DNA of 59,006 nt from Alistipes sp. (GTDB taxonomy: Bacteria > Bacteroidota > Bacteroidia > Bacteroidales > Rikenellaceae). The stretch is from positions 1 through 59,006 of the forward strand of contig JAFZFP010000004.1 in the NCBI GenBank assembly GCA_017555905.1, in the 5' to 3' direction. This document shows, piece by piece, positions 33,935 to 43,674 of this stretch; positions within the stretch are counted from its first letter, which is position 1; each line of letters starts with the position of its first letter. Made by a program: the position numbers and the translations under genes. The notes below the pieces were generated by a model. The model had not been told where the DNA came from. It ran no database searches and was given only the letters and a program-made list of their open reading frames with translations.

Positions 33935-35608
33935 ATGAAGAAGTTATATATATATGTATGTTGTGCTTTAGGCCTCTTGGCGAGTGCCTGCACAAACGAC
34001 ACCACCACAATCACGGGTTTCGAGACCGACACCTCGCTTATCGAGGCTCTCCCTTCGGGTGGTAGTTACGACATCGTTATACGCTCCGACAAGGAGTGGA
34101 CCGCAGTCACTGATGTACCTTGGGTTATGGTATCGCCAGCAAATGGCCGTGGCGAGGTGCGCTGTACCGTCAAGGTGGACTCTACGCTCATCAACGATCC
34201 ACGCCAGACAATCATCAACTTCTCTTCGATGGGCTCTATCCTCAAGAAGATAGACATCGCTCAGGAGGGCTACGCCAAGCAGATTACCCCTGCCAAGGAG
34301 AGTATCGACCTCGGCGCTTCGGCAGCACGCACGGAGCGTAGTTTCAGTGTCGAACTCACTACCAACGTGGAGTTTGAGGTGGTTGCCGACTATGGCACTG
34401 ATGGTGCTGAGTGGATGGTAATTGATGACTACGACCTTACCTTGGATCGTGGCGCACGCCCACGAAAGACCACCCTTAAGGTCGATTGGAAGATGAACAC
34501 CGAGCCTCGTAGCCGTGTGGCTACCCTCCGCCTAAAGAGCGAGGGTGTGGAACTCTCTTCGATTACTATCAACCAGGCCGCAGCGCCCCTCATTGAGGAT
34601 AACCGCCAGGGCGACTCCTTGGCCATAGTTACCATCTACGAGAAACTTGGTTGCTGGTCTAATACCGCCATCTCTACGACCGAGAGTATGCGTCACTGGG
34701 AGGGTGTACGTCTCTGGGAATCAACAGATAGAGACCTCCCTTCGGCAGATGCCGTAGGCCGTGTCCGCGACCTCGACCTTAGTTACTTCAATACCGAGGA
34801 CGACGTGCCAATGGAGATTAAGTATCTCAAATACTTGGAGACCCTCTCACTCTTTGGCAATGTGAATACTATGCTTAAGAGCCTACACCTCTGCGACGAG
34901 GTATGCGACCTGGAACACCTTAAGGCACTACGTGTTTCGGCCTTCGGTCTTGTGTCGCTTCCTGAGGATTTTGCTAAACTGGGAGACTCGCTCGAAGAGT
35001 TGGACCTCAGTTCCAACAACTTCAACGCCATCCCTGCGGTTATCCGCAAGGAGAACTTTCCTCGTTTGCGTTCACTGGATTTGGCAAGCAACCGCCGAGC
35101 ATCGGTCAGCGACCTACGCAATGCAAAGAGCGAGGAGGGTATCGGCATCCACCATAATACGGCAGATGACCAGACCTTAAAGCACCTCTTCCTTTGGGAG
35201 GAGTTGGAGGAGTTGAGCCTCTCGTACAACTACTTAGAGGGCCGACTACCCGACTTCGAGGTAGGCGAGGAGAGTGTCCGCGCATACCAGATGGAGGATA
35301 TCGCTGCTCACGGCGACACCCTAACTTGGGCTGTGGAGAACGCACTCCCACGCATCTTGCCTAATATGCGAAACCTACGCATAAACCTCAACTTCTTCAC
35401 GGGCGACATCCCCGACTGGTTGCTCTACCACCCACACCTCTTGGAGTGGGGTCCCGAGGTGCTTATCTACCCTCAGCAGGAGGCTGCGGTAGATAGCAAT
35501 GGCCAGAGCGTAGGATTCGACAACGCCCCCACCTCGGCTGAGTACTACTTCGAGAAGTACCCTCTATACCGAGGTCGCTATGAGTATAACACTGAAACTG
35601 AGGAGTAA
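33935..35608 (+). CDS. BACON plus leucine-rich-repeat lipoprotein
   Basis: 557 residues from the ATG at 33935; an in-frame TTG 2 codons earlier is less likely. Signal MKKLYIYVCCALGLLASAC. Two BACON-like domains (about 20-115 and 115-215: WTAVTDVPWVMVSPANGRGE..., ...SSITINQAAAP) are followed by an LRR region (about 225-510) with VRDLDLSYFN, LEELDLSSNNFNAIPAVI and LEELSLSYNYLEGRLPDF. It is the second LRR lipoprotein in succession. Its mature N-terminus (CTNDTTT) resembles that of the next gene (CYNDTTT), suggesting the same export or sorting signal. Likely a surface binding protein. Confidence 0.75.
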   Translation: MKKLYIYVCCALGLLASACTNDTTTITGFETDTSLIEALPSGGSYDIVIRSDKEWTAVTDVPWVMVSPANGRGEVRCTVKVDSTLINDPRQTIINFSSMGSILKKIDIAQEGYAKQITPAKESIDLGASAARTERSFSVELTTNVEFEVVADYGTDGAEWMVIDDYDLTLDRGARPRKTTLKVDWKMNTEPRSRVATLRLKSEGVELSSITINQAAAPLIEDNRQGDSLAIVTIYEKLGCWSNTAISTTESMRHWEGVRLWESTDRDLPSADAVGRVRDLDLSYFNTEDDVPMEIKYLKYLETLSLFGNVNTMLKSLHLCDEVCDLEHLKALRVSAFGLVSLPEDFAKLGDSLEELDLSSNNFNAIPAVIRKENFPRLRSLDLASNRRASVSDLRNAKSEEGIGIHHNTADDQTLKHLFLWEELEELSLSYNYLEGRLPDFEVGEESVRAYQMEDIAAHGDTLTWAVENALPRILPNMRNLRINLNFFTGDIPDWLLYHPHLLEWGPEVLIYPQQEAAVDSNGQSVGFDNAPTSAEYYFEKYPLYRGRYEYNTETEE

Positions 35609-35610
35609 CG

Positions 35611-37647
35611 ATGAAACGATATCTATATTTTGCGGTGGCTCTGCTCTTCGCAACCGCCTGCTACAACGACACCACAACCTACCCAGCACCCGAGGAGCAA
35701 CCCGCCGAGGTTATCATCCCCGAGGATGTCCTTAAGGGTGAGGTAATCATCAAATTCCACCCCGAAATGGAGAGCATCCTCGAGGAGCATATCACTCGCT
35801 CGGGAGGTGATGCAACACGCTCGGGCATACCCTCGACGGATGAGGTATTGGAGATTCTCGGAGCATACCACTTCGAGCGTCTCTTCCCCATTGACCCTCG
35901 CCACGAGGAGCGCACTCGCAAGGATGGCCTTCACCTATGGTATATCGTAGAGTTCGACGAAAGCATCGACCTACGCAGTGCCGTGGAGGAGTTGTCTAAA
36001 CTCGGCGAGGTGGACAAGATTCAGTGCAACCGTCGTATCTACCGCGCTTATAATGAGAATATTGAGCCACACTTCATCAGTTGTGCCGAGGCAAACCAAG
36101 CCACTACACGTGCTGCAGCAATGCCTTTCAACGACCCAGAGATGTATCGCCAGTGGTGCTACATAAACGATGGCACAGCCCCCTTCGCTCAGGAGTGGGC
36201 GGCAGTATTGGCCGGTGCTGACGCAGGTTGCAAGGAGGCGTGGGACCTCTGCACGGGTGACGAGGAGATCATCGTTGCGGTGATGGACGAGGCAGTTATG
36301 TGGAGCCACCCCGATCTGGCAGACAATATCTGGATAAACGAGGCTGAGGAACTTCACGCTGGCGTTGATGGCGACGGCAATGGCTATAAGGATGACCGCT
36401 ATGGTTATAACTTCGTGCGCGACAATGGCATCCTCTCTTGGACCTCGAATGGTAGCACAGGCCACGGCACACACGTTGCTGGCACTATCGCTGCGGTAAA
36501 CGACAACGGCATCGGCTGTGCGGGTATCGCTGGAGGTGGCAAGGGCCAGAAGGGTGTCAAGATTATGTCGTTGCAGTTGTTCGACGGTGCAAATGCCTCT
36601 TCATTGGCCTTGGAGGCCCGAGCAATGAAGTATGCAGCGGATAATGGTGCTGTGATATTGCAGTGTTCGTGGGGCTACAACTCGGCAAAATCGAACCTCA
36701 TTATGGGCTATACACCTGGCCCTGCAACAGAGGAGGAGTGGGCGGCTACATACCCCTTGGAGAAGGAGGCCCTCGACTACTTCATCAACCACGCAGGCTC
36801 AGCCAATGGTGTCATCGACGGAGGCTTAGCAATCTTTGCTTCGGGCAACGAGTATGCGGCACAATCATCCTTCCCTGCAGCATACTCTAAGTGTATATCT
36901 GTATCGGCAATCGCTGCGGACTATACCCCTGCCTCATACTCTAACTATGGTAGCGAGGTACTCCTTTCGGCCCCAGGTGGCGACCTCGAGTACTACGGCA
37001 CTCCTGGTCTTCAGGATGAGCAGTACGACGAGCAGGGCATCCTCAAAGAGCAGGGTGCAATCTTCTCAACCCTTGTAGTTCAGGGTGTTGCAGGCTATGG
37101 CTACTATGAGGGTACATCTATGGCTTGTCCCCACGTGTCGGGCGTTGCGGCTCTCGGCCTATCATACGCCAAGCAACAAAACCGCCACTTCACCTGGAGC
37201 GAGTTCCGTGACCTTATGTATGCTACGGCACGCGACATCGAGTCATACTTCGTAGGCGAAAAACTATACTATATGCGTCATAGTTCGGCTGGTGCGACAC
37301 CTCTAAAGATGAACTTGGCCGACTATCAGGGCAAGATGGGTCGCTTGGTGGATGCTGGAGCGTTGCTCAAGGCTATCGACCAGAGTGGTCGCCCTATGCG
37401 TCTACCAAACATATACCTTGCTCCCGACCAGAGTGTAACCCTTACCCTCGCGAACTACAACATAGTCGAGGCTACCGAGGCCATAGTAACCTCAGAGGGT
37501 ATTGCTACGGCAACTCTTGAGGGCAGCAACCTCACCATCAAGGGTGTGGGTGTTGGTCAGACGAGCCTAACGGTAAAGAGCCCAAGTGGCGACCACCACG
37601 CTACGATTACCGTGCGTGAGAGCGCTTCGGACAACGGCTGGCTATAA
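35611..37647 (+). CDS. Subtilisin-like (S8) serine peptidase, surface lipoprotein
   Basis: 678 residues, lipobox MKRYLYFAVALLFATAC (Cys17). An N-terminal propeptide-like domain (about 40-145, GEVIIKFHPEME... WYIVEFDE) precedes the S8 catalytic domain. The triad is visible: D226 in VAVMDEAVMWSHPDL, H285 in GHGTHVAGT, S503 in GTSMACPHVSG; the oxyanion Asn lies in FASGNEY. The residues after D226 are EA rather than the usual TG/SG. The C-terminal about 90 residues form a Big-like beta domain (YLAPDQSVTLTLANY...). As the only enzyme of the SusCD operon it probably cleaves proteins at the cell surface to feed the transporter. The start is 2 bases after the previous stop. Confidence 0.93.
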   Translation: MKRYLYFAVALLFATACYNDTTTYPAPEEQPAEVIIPEDVLKGEVIIKFHPEMESILEEHITRSGGDATRSGIPSTDEVLEILGAYHFERLFPIDPRHEERTRKDGLHLWYIVEFDESIDLRSAVEELSKLGEVDKIQCNRRIYRAYNENIEPHFISCAEANQATTRAAAMPFNDPEMYRQWCYINDGTAPFAQEWAAVLAGADAGCKEAWDLCTGDEEIIVAVMDEAVMWSHPDLADNIWINEAEELHAGVDGDGNGYKDDRYGYNFVRDNGILSWTSNGSTGHGTHVAGTIAAVNDNGIGCAGIAGGGKGQKGVKIMSLQLFDGANASSLALEARAMKYAADNGAVILQCSWGYNSAKSNLIMGYTPGPATEEEWAATYPLEKEALDYFINHAGSANGVIDGGLAIFASGNEYAAQSSFPAAYSKCISVSAIAADYTPASYSNYGSEVLLSAPGGDLEYYGTPGLQDEQYDEQGILKEQGAIFSTLVVQGVAGYGYYEGTSMACPHVSGVAALGLSYAKQQNRHFTWSEFRDLMYATARDIESYFVGEKLYYMRHSSAGATPLKMNLADYQGKMGRLVDAGALLKAIDQSGRPMRLPNIYLAPDQSVTLTLANYNIVEATEAIVTSEGIATATLEGSNLTIKGVGVGQTSLTVKSPSGDHHATITVRESASDNGWL

Positions 37648-37658
37648 TAACCAAAGTT

Positions 37659-38432
37659 ATGCTACACCTTAGACAATTGATTCTCCTCGGCGGAGCATTG
37701 CTCCTCGGACTCGGTGCTTCGGCACAGGGGCGAGGATTCCTCTCGCGCGAGGCCTTAGACTCATTGGTAACCCCTTCGGTCTCGACAAAGGCGATGGGCA
37801 TCTTGGAGTGCAAGGAGGGTGTGCTAAATGTGGGGACTATCTCGGATGAGAGTGTTGTCGAGGTACGATACCTTGTCCGTAACACCTCTAATAGGAGCGT
37901 TGTCATCACCCAGTTGCGTTCATCGTGCGGATGCTTGAAGGTGGCGACATCGCCTACGGCCATAGAGCCTAACGGTAGTGTCGAGATTGTGGCAGAGTTC
38001 GACCCCAATGGACGCAATAGCAGTTTTAAGTATAACATACTGCTTTACACCGACTTAGACAATATATATCCCTCTCTACGACTAACCCTCGTGGGCGAGG
38101 TAGAGAGTCACGATAGTTGGTCACACCTACCCTACCGAATGGGTGGGTTGCGCCTAAGTCGCAAGGAGGTGACCATCAACTCACGTGGGGTGGAGCGCAT
38201 AGCGTGTGCCAATGGTACCGATATTCCTATGCGACTATCGGCACGAGAGACAGTCTCAGGGCTTTCGTTGCGCACTGAGCCAGAGGTTATTGCACCAAAT
38301 AGCGAGGCCGACATTGTGATTAGTTACGACCCTGCGGCAGCCCTTGCAACAGAACTACGCACGATGCTTATTGTTGAGGGAGTAGAGGCCACGCCCACAG
38401 AACGAATGATTACCATAACGATAACGAAATAA
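37659..38432 (+). CDS. DUF1573 domain exported protein
   Basis: 257 residues with a Sec signal peptide ending GASAQG and no lipobox. The central region (about 50-150) is a DUF1573 Ig-like domain with the diagnostic RSSCGCLKVATSPTAIEPNGSVEIVAEFDPNGR. A second related beta domain follows (GVERIACANGTDIPMRL... IVISYDPAAA). DUF1573 proteins are frequent in Bacteroidota periplasm and surface operons, without a settled function. Its place in the SusCD-S8 operon suggests a structural or chaperone-like accessory role; this is inference. Confidence 0.8.
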   Translation: MLHLRQLILLGGALLLGLGASAQGRGFLSREALDSLVTPSVSTKAMGILECKEGVLNVGTISDESVVEVRYLVRNTSNRSVVITQLRSSCGCLKVATSPTAIEPNGSVEIVAEFDPNGRNSSFKYNILLYTDLDNIYPSLRLTLVGEVESHDSWSHLPYRMGGLRLSRKEVTINSRGVERIACANGTDIPMRLSARETVSGLSLRTEPEVIAPNSEADIVISYDPAAALATELRTMLIVEGVEATPTERMITITITK

Positions 38433-38444
38433 AGGACAAACAAT

Positions 38445-38891
38445 ATGAAACGATTTAAACTATTACTTACCATCGCCCTCGTAGCGATGCTTAGCACGGG
38501 ATGTAAGCAGACCCCTATAGACGATGGTACGCCCAAGATGGCGGTGACCTATACCACCATAGATGGTGTGTGGGCAATGACACACTGGAACGGCGCACCC
38601 ATCAACGACCAGACCAACCTCTACATCACCTTCCTACGCAAGGAGCAACGCTTCGAGATGTGGAGCAACATCGGCTCTATGTACTTTGTGCAGAGTACTG
38701 GTGAATTCCGTATCGAGCAGGACGAGATGAAGAGGTATATCCTCAAGGGGTGGTACGACTATGGCGCTGGCGACTGGAGTAGCGACTACCTCGTCGAGTT
38801 GGACTATCCTGGCGACAGAATGCTTCTTAAGGCGTTAGGCAATGGCGAGGTAATGGAGTTCAACCGCATCGAGGCACTTCCTGAATTTTAA
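38445..38891 (+). CDS. Small lipocalin-like lipoprotein
   Basis: 148-residue lipoprotein (MLSTGC lipobox, Cys20). The mature part, about 125 residues, is beta-rich with DGVWAMTHWNGAPIND, YITFLRKEQRFEMW and LKGWYDYGAGDWSSDYLVELDYPGDRMLL, the pattern of small lipocalin-like domains common in Bacteroidales. Twelve bases after the DUF1573 gene in the same operon. Ligand and role unknown. Confidence 0.7.
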   Translation: MKRFKLLLTIALVAMLSTGCKQTPIDDGTPKMAVTYTTIDGVWAMTHWNGAPINDQTNLYITFLRKEQRFEMWSNIGSMYFVQSTGEFRIEQDEMKRYILKGWYDYGAGDWSSDYLVELDYPGDRMLLKALGNGEVMEFNRIEALPEF

Positions 38892-38910
38892 CCAAATATC
38901 TATACACACT

Positions 38911-41352
38911 ATGAGACACATCAAACAACTTGCAGTACTCTTTACTGCTCTTTTCGCGCTCCTTGGCGTAGGTTGCGAAAAGGAACCAGCAACGCCAACC
39001 CCCGAAAAGCCTACAATTGGCATTGTCGAGGTTAATTTCGACGAGGCTACAATGACCCTTGAGGCCGTGATTGCGCCATCAACAAATACCACTGCGTGGT
39101 ACTACAAAATCGAGGATGGCAAGACCACCGAGGAGTACACCAAGGTTAATGGCTCGGCTGGTAAACCAGTGACTAAGACCATTAGTTACGGTGTGGAGTA
39201 TGTCATCTCTGCATACGCCGAGAACGAGGCAGGAAAGAGTGAGGTGGCAAGCAAGCGCTACTGCGCTATGCCTGAGGGTGAGGTAGCCGTAGTTATTGGC
39301 GAGGTGACCCTCAACCAAGAGAGTATGGAGGCCGAGGCTACCATCTACCCTTCATCCAATACAAAGAAGTGGTACTGGAGAGGCTACAATACTGAACTTG
39401 AGGCTGATAGCATAGAGTGGAACGTCGTGGAGGGCAACGAGGCGCAGTTGGTGAAGGTTGCTTACGAGTGGGGCAAGAACTTCGTATTGGAGGCCTATGC
39501 TGAGTGCGATGCTGTGGTATCGCAGAAGACTAGTGCCGATTTTATGTTCGAACCATCGGTGCCAACAATCACCGTCTCTAAGCCAGACTTCAACGAGGAG
39601 AATATGACCGTAAGTTTCGAGGTAACCCCTTCGGAGGATACCTTCCAGTGGTACTATGGTCCTTATGGTGAGGAGCGTCCTGACTCTCCAGAGGCATACA
39701 CTTGGTTTACAGATAACGTGGCTCGTACCGTCACCTTCAACGTGGAGTACGACACCAAATACTCGTTCTTCTTCCGTGCTGAGAATGCACTACTTAAGGG
39801 TAACGAGAAGATTGTAGATTTCTCGGTTATCTCACCTGTAGCGGAGATTAGCGTAGAGAACCTCACATCATTCTCTTTGGATGCGGTAATTACCAAGAAG
39901 AGCCACTGCGTGAAGTATGTAGCAGGTGCTGTACACACCTCGGCTTACGACCGCAACATCTTCATCGAGCAGGCTCAGGCATCGCTCAACCCTGACCCAA
40001 GTTACCCATTCGCCATCTTCAACTCTGCAACCGAGAGCCGCACCTTCACCGAGCAGGATCTCGTGCGCAACTCACTCATCGACAGCGACATCAATGCTGG
40101 TCTTTTGCTCAACGCTGGCCAGTCATACACCATTGCCGTCTATGGCGAGAACGAGGCAGGAGAGTATAACGTGACTACTACCGAGGTGGTTATCCCTAAC
40201 TCTCAACTCGATGGTAGCCACCCTATCGACATCGTTGTTGAGGATATCACCGAGACTTCAGCTATGGCTACCGTAACTGCTGAGGGCGACTGCAAGGTTG
40301 TGGTTGGCTACATCGACCCAGAGGTTGCTAAGGCCGACACCGAAAACTCATTCGATTTCGAGGGCAAGAGCGACGAGGAGATTAAGGCATACATCATCAA
40401 GGTTGCCAACAGCATCCCATTGGTCTACACCACACCTATTACCCTACAACTCTGCGACTACTTCGCCATCGGTAGCAAGTATATCGCATACGCTATCGCT
40501 ATCAAGGATGGTAAGGTTGGTGACGTAGATTTCGAGGCCTTCACCACAAAGCGTCCTACGCTCATTGGCGAAGCAAAGATTACCGCAGCCGAGATTCTTG
40601 AGCAGACAGCACACGAGACCCTCACCGTCATCCTAACCCCAGATGATAAGGCTTCTAAAGTACGCCTCTTCGCAGCACCTTACAACGACTACTCTGCCGT
40701 AGCCGACATCCTCGACTATGTTATGGATGCCGACGACCACCAGAACTACCGCGAGGAGTATGAGATTGACCCAGAGACAGGCCTTGCTACTGCCGTAGTG
40801 GAGATCTACCACCCTGGCGACAGATACTATATCTACGCTTCGGCTATCGACAGCAATGGCCGTGCAGGAGAGGTTGTCTGCGTAGCACAACTTGCTGGTC
40901 TTGAGACCGAGTACTACACCACCATCGAGCCAATTATCGAGCAGGGCAACCTCAACTACAATGGTACTGGCACCGTGGATTTGGTTGTTACCGTACTCAG
41001 CGAGAATGAGGATCGCATCAGCGTAAGCATCAACACCGATAGTCGCTCGGAGAACGCCTCTAAGGTATGGCTTATGCGTCTGAGTGGCAAGGTTTCGGAG
41101 ATCGAGGCTATCGTGAAGGAGAACTTCAGCGAGTACCCCGAAAAGATCTACGGTTCGTATAAGGAGGCCTTGGTTGGCACCGACTACCGCTACGAGGATA
41201 CTGGTAGTTCGTTCAACCCTAAAATCGAGTCGTTGCTCGTGTACGACAACTCGTGGGGTGGCGACATCATCGTTGCCGTGGTTTTGGACACATCAGGTAA
41301 GTTCAATATCCATAGCTACTATGCAGCAGGCGTAGGAGTTACGGTATTGTAA
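38911..41352 (+). CDS. Large multidomain Ig/Fn3-like surface lipoprotein
   Basis: 813-residue lipoprotein (LLGVGCEKEPATP). It appears to be a chain of seven or more beta-sandwich modules: three N-terminal repeats share 'W-Y-Y/W' cores (TNTTAWYYKIEDG, SNTKKWYWRGYN, EDTFQWYYGPYG) and start with a similar IxVxxVNFDEATMTL/VTLNQESMEA/PDFNEENMTV motif at about 35, 130 and 225; later modules carry 'SYTIAVYGENEAG' and 'RYYIYASAIDSNG' strands. It is probably a stalk or ligand-binding surface protein that terminates the SusCD operon. A 13-bp terminator follows. No enzyme motif. Confidence 0.75.
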   Translation: MRHIKQLAVLFTALFALLGVGCEKEPATPTPEKPTIGIVEVNFDEATMTLEAVIAPSTNTTAWYYKIEDGKTTEEYTKVNGSAGKPVTKTISYGVEYVISAYAENEAGKSEVASKRYCAMPEGEVAVVIGEVTLNQESMEAEATIYPSSNTKKWYWRGYNTELEADSIEWNVVEGNEAQLVKVAYEWGKNFVLEAYAECDAVVSQKTSADFMFEPSVPTITVSKPDFNEENMTVSFEVTPSEDTFQWYYGPYGEERPDSPEAYTWFTDNVARTVTFNVEYDTKYSFFFRAENALLKGNEKIVDFSVISPVAEISVENLTSFSLDAVITKKSHCVKYVAGAVHTSAYDRNIFIEQAQASLNPDPSYPFAIFNSATESRTFTEQDLVRNSLIDSDINAGLLLNAGQSYTIAVYGENEAGEYNVTTTEVVIPNSQLDGSHPIDIVVEDITETSAMATVTAEGDCKVVVGYIDPEVAKADTENSFDFEGKSDEEIKAYIIKVANSIPLVYTTPITLQLCDYFAIGSKYIAYAIAIKDGKVGDVDFEAFTTKRPTLIGEAKITAAEILEQTAHETLTVILTPDDKASKVRLFAAPYNDYSAVADILDYVMDADDHQNYREEYEIDPETGLATAVVEIYHPGDRYYIYASAIDSNGRAGEVVCVAQLAGLETEYYTTIEPIIEQGNLNYNGTGTVDLVVTVLSENEDRISVSINTDSRSENASKVWLMRLSGKVSEIEAIVKENFSEYPEKIYGSYKEALVGTDYRYEDTGSSFNPKIESLLVYDNSWGGDIIVAVVLDTSGKFNIHSYYAAGVGVTVL

Positions 41353-41372
41353 TCGTCACATACCTCAAACAA

Positions 41373-41412
41373 TTAGGGGCAGTTCGCATTGGAACTGCCC
41401 CTAACTTATTTT
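41373..41412. terminator. Bidirectional terminator between the SusCD operon and the convergent lipoprotein gene
   Basis: Perfect 13-bp stem TTAGGGGCAGTTC (41373-41385) / GAACTGCCCCTAA (41392-41404) with T-rich flank on the right. It serves both converging genes. Confidence 0.88.
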
Positions 41413-41424
41413 ATATGTTTGGCC

Positions 41425-43398
41425 TTAAAACTTACTCTGTAGGTTTACTACCACACTCTCTGGTAGGAGTGCCTGTGTCTCGACCTTGTCCAATCCCATC
41501 TTCTCAATAAACTCCGAGAGTGGGCGCTTGGTACTCTGATTAAGGGTGTAAGAGAATGGCTCCGACATCCAGAGGTCGCTGTAGTTGCCTCTTTCGTCCA
41601 TAGTCACAGCGCACATAATGTACAACTTGTCGTTCTGGCCCGAGAAGAGTGATACGCTACCCTGCGCATAACCACTGCTCACCAAGTCCGCCTTGATCCA
41701 ATCTGTTCCACCAGACACAATCTCGCTTGCGCTATAGATTGAGTAGAACGATACGTCGGTAGGCTTCTCGGTAAATATCTCGCCATACATCAAGTACCAA
41801 CCCATACTCTCCATCATACCGTAGTAATAGTATCTATCAGGGTATGCCTCTTCGAGTTCTACAAGGCTGTATGGGCCACCCGTCTCGACCTTAAGCACGC
41901 TATTGTCGCAGATGCCCTCAGGCTCGGTCTTGAAGTCGTAGCGGAAGAGATCCGTAGTGATTACGCCACCATAGTAGCCAAATGCCAATACCGAGTACTC
42001 GGTATCTGGCTCAAGGTCGATTACCTTACCGCTTAGGGTACCACGATAAGACTTGAGGTCGTGACCCGAGAGCCACTCGAGGATCTTGCTATTCTCAGTA
42101 TAGGGGATTTTGTCGCTTTCTACATATACCAATACGTATGGGTCGTCGGTAGTTGGCTCAACGATGATGTCTGCGACACGCACGTAGCAGTTCTCAACCT
42201 TGATGTTGATGACCATATCCGAACTCTCAACTACGCCTGTGCGGAAGTTCTTGACGTATGGGCGGGTCACCACCTGTGGCAGGCCATCCACCATCTCGAT
42301 ACCGTAGAAAATCATACAGTAGGCCGTGTCAGCCTCGCGCAACTCACTATAACTATCGGGTCCCTGCAAGCACATCATCTCAAGGAGTTGCTCACCCGTG
42401 TAGCCCGACTGCATATATATATTTATAATAGAGAGCCACGTACTTGCCACCTGTTTGCAATACTCCTCGCTTGGGGTCTCGCCCTCAGCAAGATACATAT
42501 AGTCATCCTCCGAGTAGATATCTATATAATACTTACCATCCCAGTTTAGTGGTGTGAAGTCGTAGTATGCCATAGGGCCATCCACGGTAACAGTAACGTC
42601 GAACAACAAGTCCTCGTAATCGTAGGTAGGCAACACCACCGACTCGTAGAATACTGGCGAGGCCATAGTGTAGTCGCTACCATCCTCGTTGAACTCTATG
42701 GCATATACATAGAGGATATACTCTCTGTCGGGCACCATACCTGTCCAACTGATATCCATATCACCCTGATAGCATATCTGGTTGAGGTAGAGGAACAACT
42801 CGAGATTCGAAGCCTCGTATGACTCTGCCCAACCGGTGAAGATGCGGTAGTCATCCTCGAAGAGTTGCTCAGGGGTAGATATGCCAGCGCTCAAGAAGTA
42901 GTCCACCTCGGACATATAGACGATATATGGGACCTCGGGGTCTGATGGGCGTATCTTTGTCGAGCAACTTGTAGACTTGACATCTGCCAACTCCATTCCG
43001 AATGAAAGGCCCTCGTAGGGTGCCTGCTTCACCACGATAAACTTACTGCTGAGGTTGGGGTACTTGACCTGTAGTTTTGCTGTACGCTCCGATGTGGTCA
43101 TATTGCGGGCCACGGTGAAGTAGAGAACGCTGTTCTCGGTCCTTATATCGCTCACCCACGCCTCTTCGGACTCTGCTACGATGTCGATACCGTCGATACC
43201 ATTCTTTAGGGTATATGGTATTGCCTGCTCACCACCCTCAAAACTAAGGTCAAGACTCGTCGTCTCTAATTCCAACGACATCTGGTCATCCTCGGGTTTG
43301 TTGGGGACCTCATCCACTGTGGGCTGGTCGGTACACGCCGATAGCATAATAGCGCCAACTATCGCAACTAAATGAAGTGTTCGTGTAAAGATTCTCAT
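41425..43398 (-). CDS. BACON-domain surface lipoprotein, divergent paralogue A
   Basis: 657 residues from the ATG at 43398; an in-frame TTG lies 2 codons upstream. Lipobox in AIMLSAC. Residues about 40-130 form a BACON-like domain (LSFEGGEQAIPYTLKN... SSKFIVVKQAPYEG). The following region shares order and motifs with the protein encoded at 43675: IVYMSEVDYFLSAGISTPEQLFEDDYRIFTGW corresponds to IVMSASCDYIVASGFQTTEDFYEDDIAYFDWL. Later Fn3-like strands (YILYVYAIEFNEDG, TEYSVLAFGYYGG) repeat. No enzyme motif; likely a surface binding protein. It is transcribed away from its paralogue from a canonical promoter. Confidence 0.75.
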   Translation of the reverse strand: MRIFTRTLHLVAIVGAIMLSACTDQPTVDEVPNKPEDDQMSLELETTSLDLSFEGGEQAIPYTLKNGIDGIDIVAESEEAWVSDIRTENSVLYFTVARNMTTSERTAKLQVKYPNLSSKFIVVKQAPYEGLSFGMELADVKSTSCSTKIRPSDPEVPYIVYMSEVDYFLSAGISTPEQLFEDDYRIFTGWAESYEASNLELFLYLNQICYQGDMDISWTGMVPDREYILYVYAIEFNEDGSDYTMASPVFYESVVLPTYDYEDLLFDVTVTVDGPMAYYDFTPLNWDGKYYIDIYSEDDYMYLAEGETPSEEYCKQVASTWLSIINIYMQSGYTGEQLLEMMCLQGPDSYSELREADTAYCMIFYGIEMVDGLPQVVTRPYVKNFRTGVVESSDMVINIKVENCYVRVADIIVEPTTDDPYVLVYVESDKIPYTENSKILEWLSGHDLKSYRGTLSGKVIDLEPDTEYSVLAFGYYGGVITTDLFRYDFKTEPEGICDNSVLKVETGGPYSLVELEEAYPDRYYYYGMMESMGWYLMYGEIFTEKPTDVSFYSIYSASEIVSGGTDWIKADLVSSGYAQGSVSLFSGQNDKLYIMCAVTMDERGNYSDLWMSEPFSYTLNQSTKRPLSEFIEKMGLDKVETQALLPESVVVNLQSKF

Positions 43399-43431
43399 AG
43401 ACAAATTTCTGTTTTAGGTATTTATTTTTAG

Positions 43432-43463
43432 CAAAGATATGATTTTTATTGTCAAATTCCAAA
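43432..43463 (-). promoter_or_regulatory. Promoter of divergent paralogue A
   Basis: On the minus strand, TTTG (43460-43463), 20-base spacer, TATCTTTG (43432-43439), 34 bases before the ATG at 43398. Confidence 0.75.
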
Positions 43464-43481
43464 TAGTCCTACAATCTACCC

Positions 43482-43500
43482 TTGTTACCCATTGTAACAA
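43482..43500. promoter_or_regulatory. Inverted repeat, operator candidate between divergent promoters
   Basis: TTGTTAC (43482-43488) and GTAACAA (43494-43500), 7-5-7 spacing, just upstream of the minus-strand -33 box and about 70 bases before the plus-strand -7 box. The symmetry suits a dimeric regulator. Confidence 0.5.
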
Positions 43501-43569
43501 ACATTGCACATTAAGGTCCATTTCGCATAATTTTTTTGCTCAATTATGCTAAAATTTGTATTTTATTCG

Positions 43570-43577
43570 TATATTTG
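43570..43577 (+). promoter_or_regulatory. Promoter -7 box of divergent paralogue B
   Basis: TATATTTG, an exact TAnnTTTG match, with a 5' UTR of about 90 bases. The -33 element is weak. Confidence 0.55.
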
Positions 43578-43674
43578 TCCCTTGAGGGAAAAGTTTTTCC
43601 TCGCTAAGAGGGTGTAATTTATTGAAAAAATAACGAAAAACATATTAATTTATCACTTAAACTTAAAACTAACT

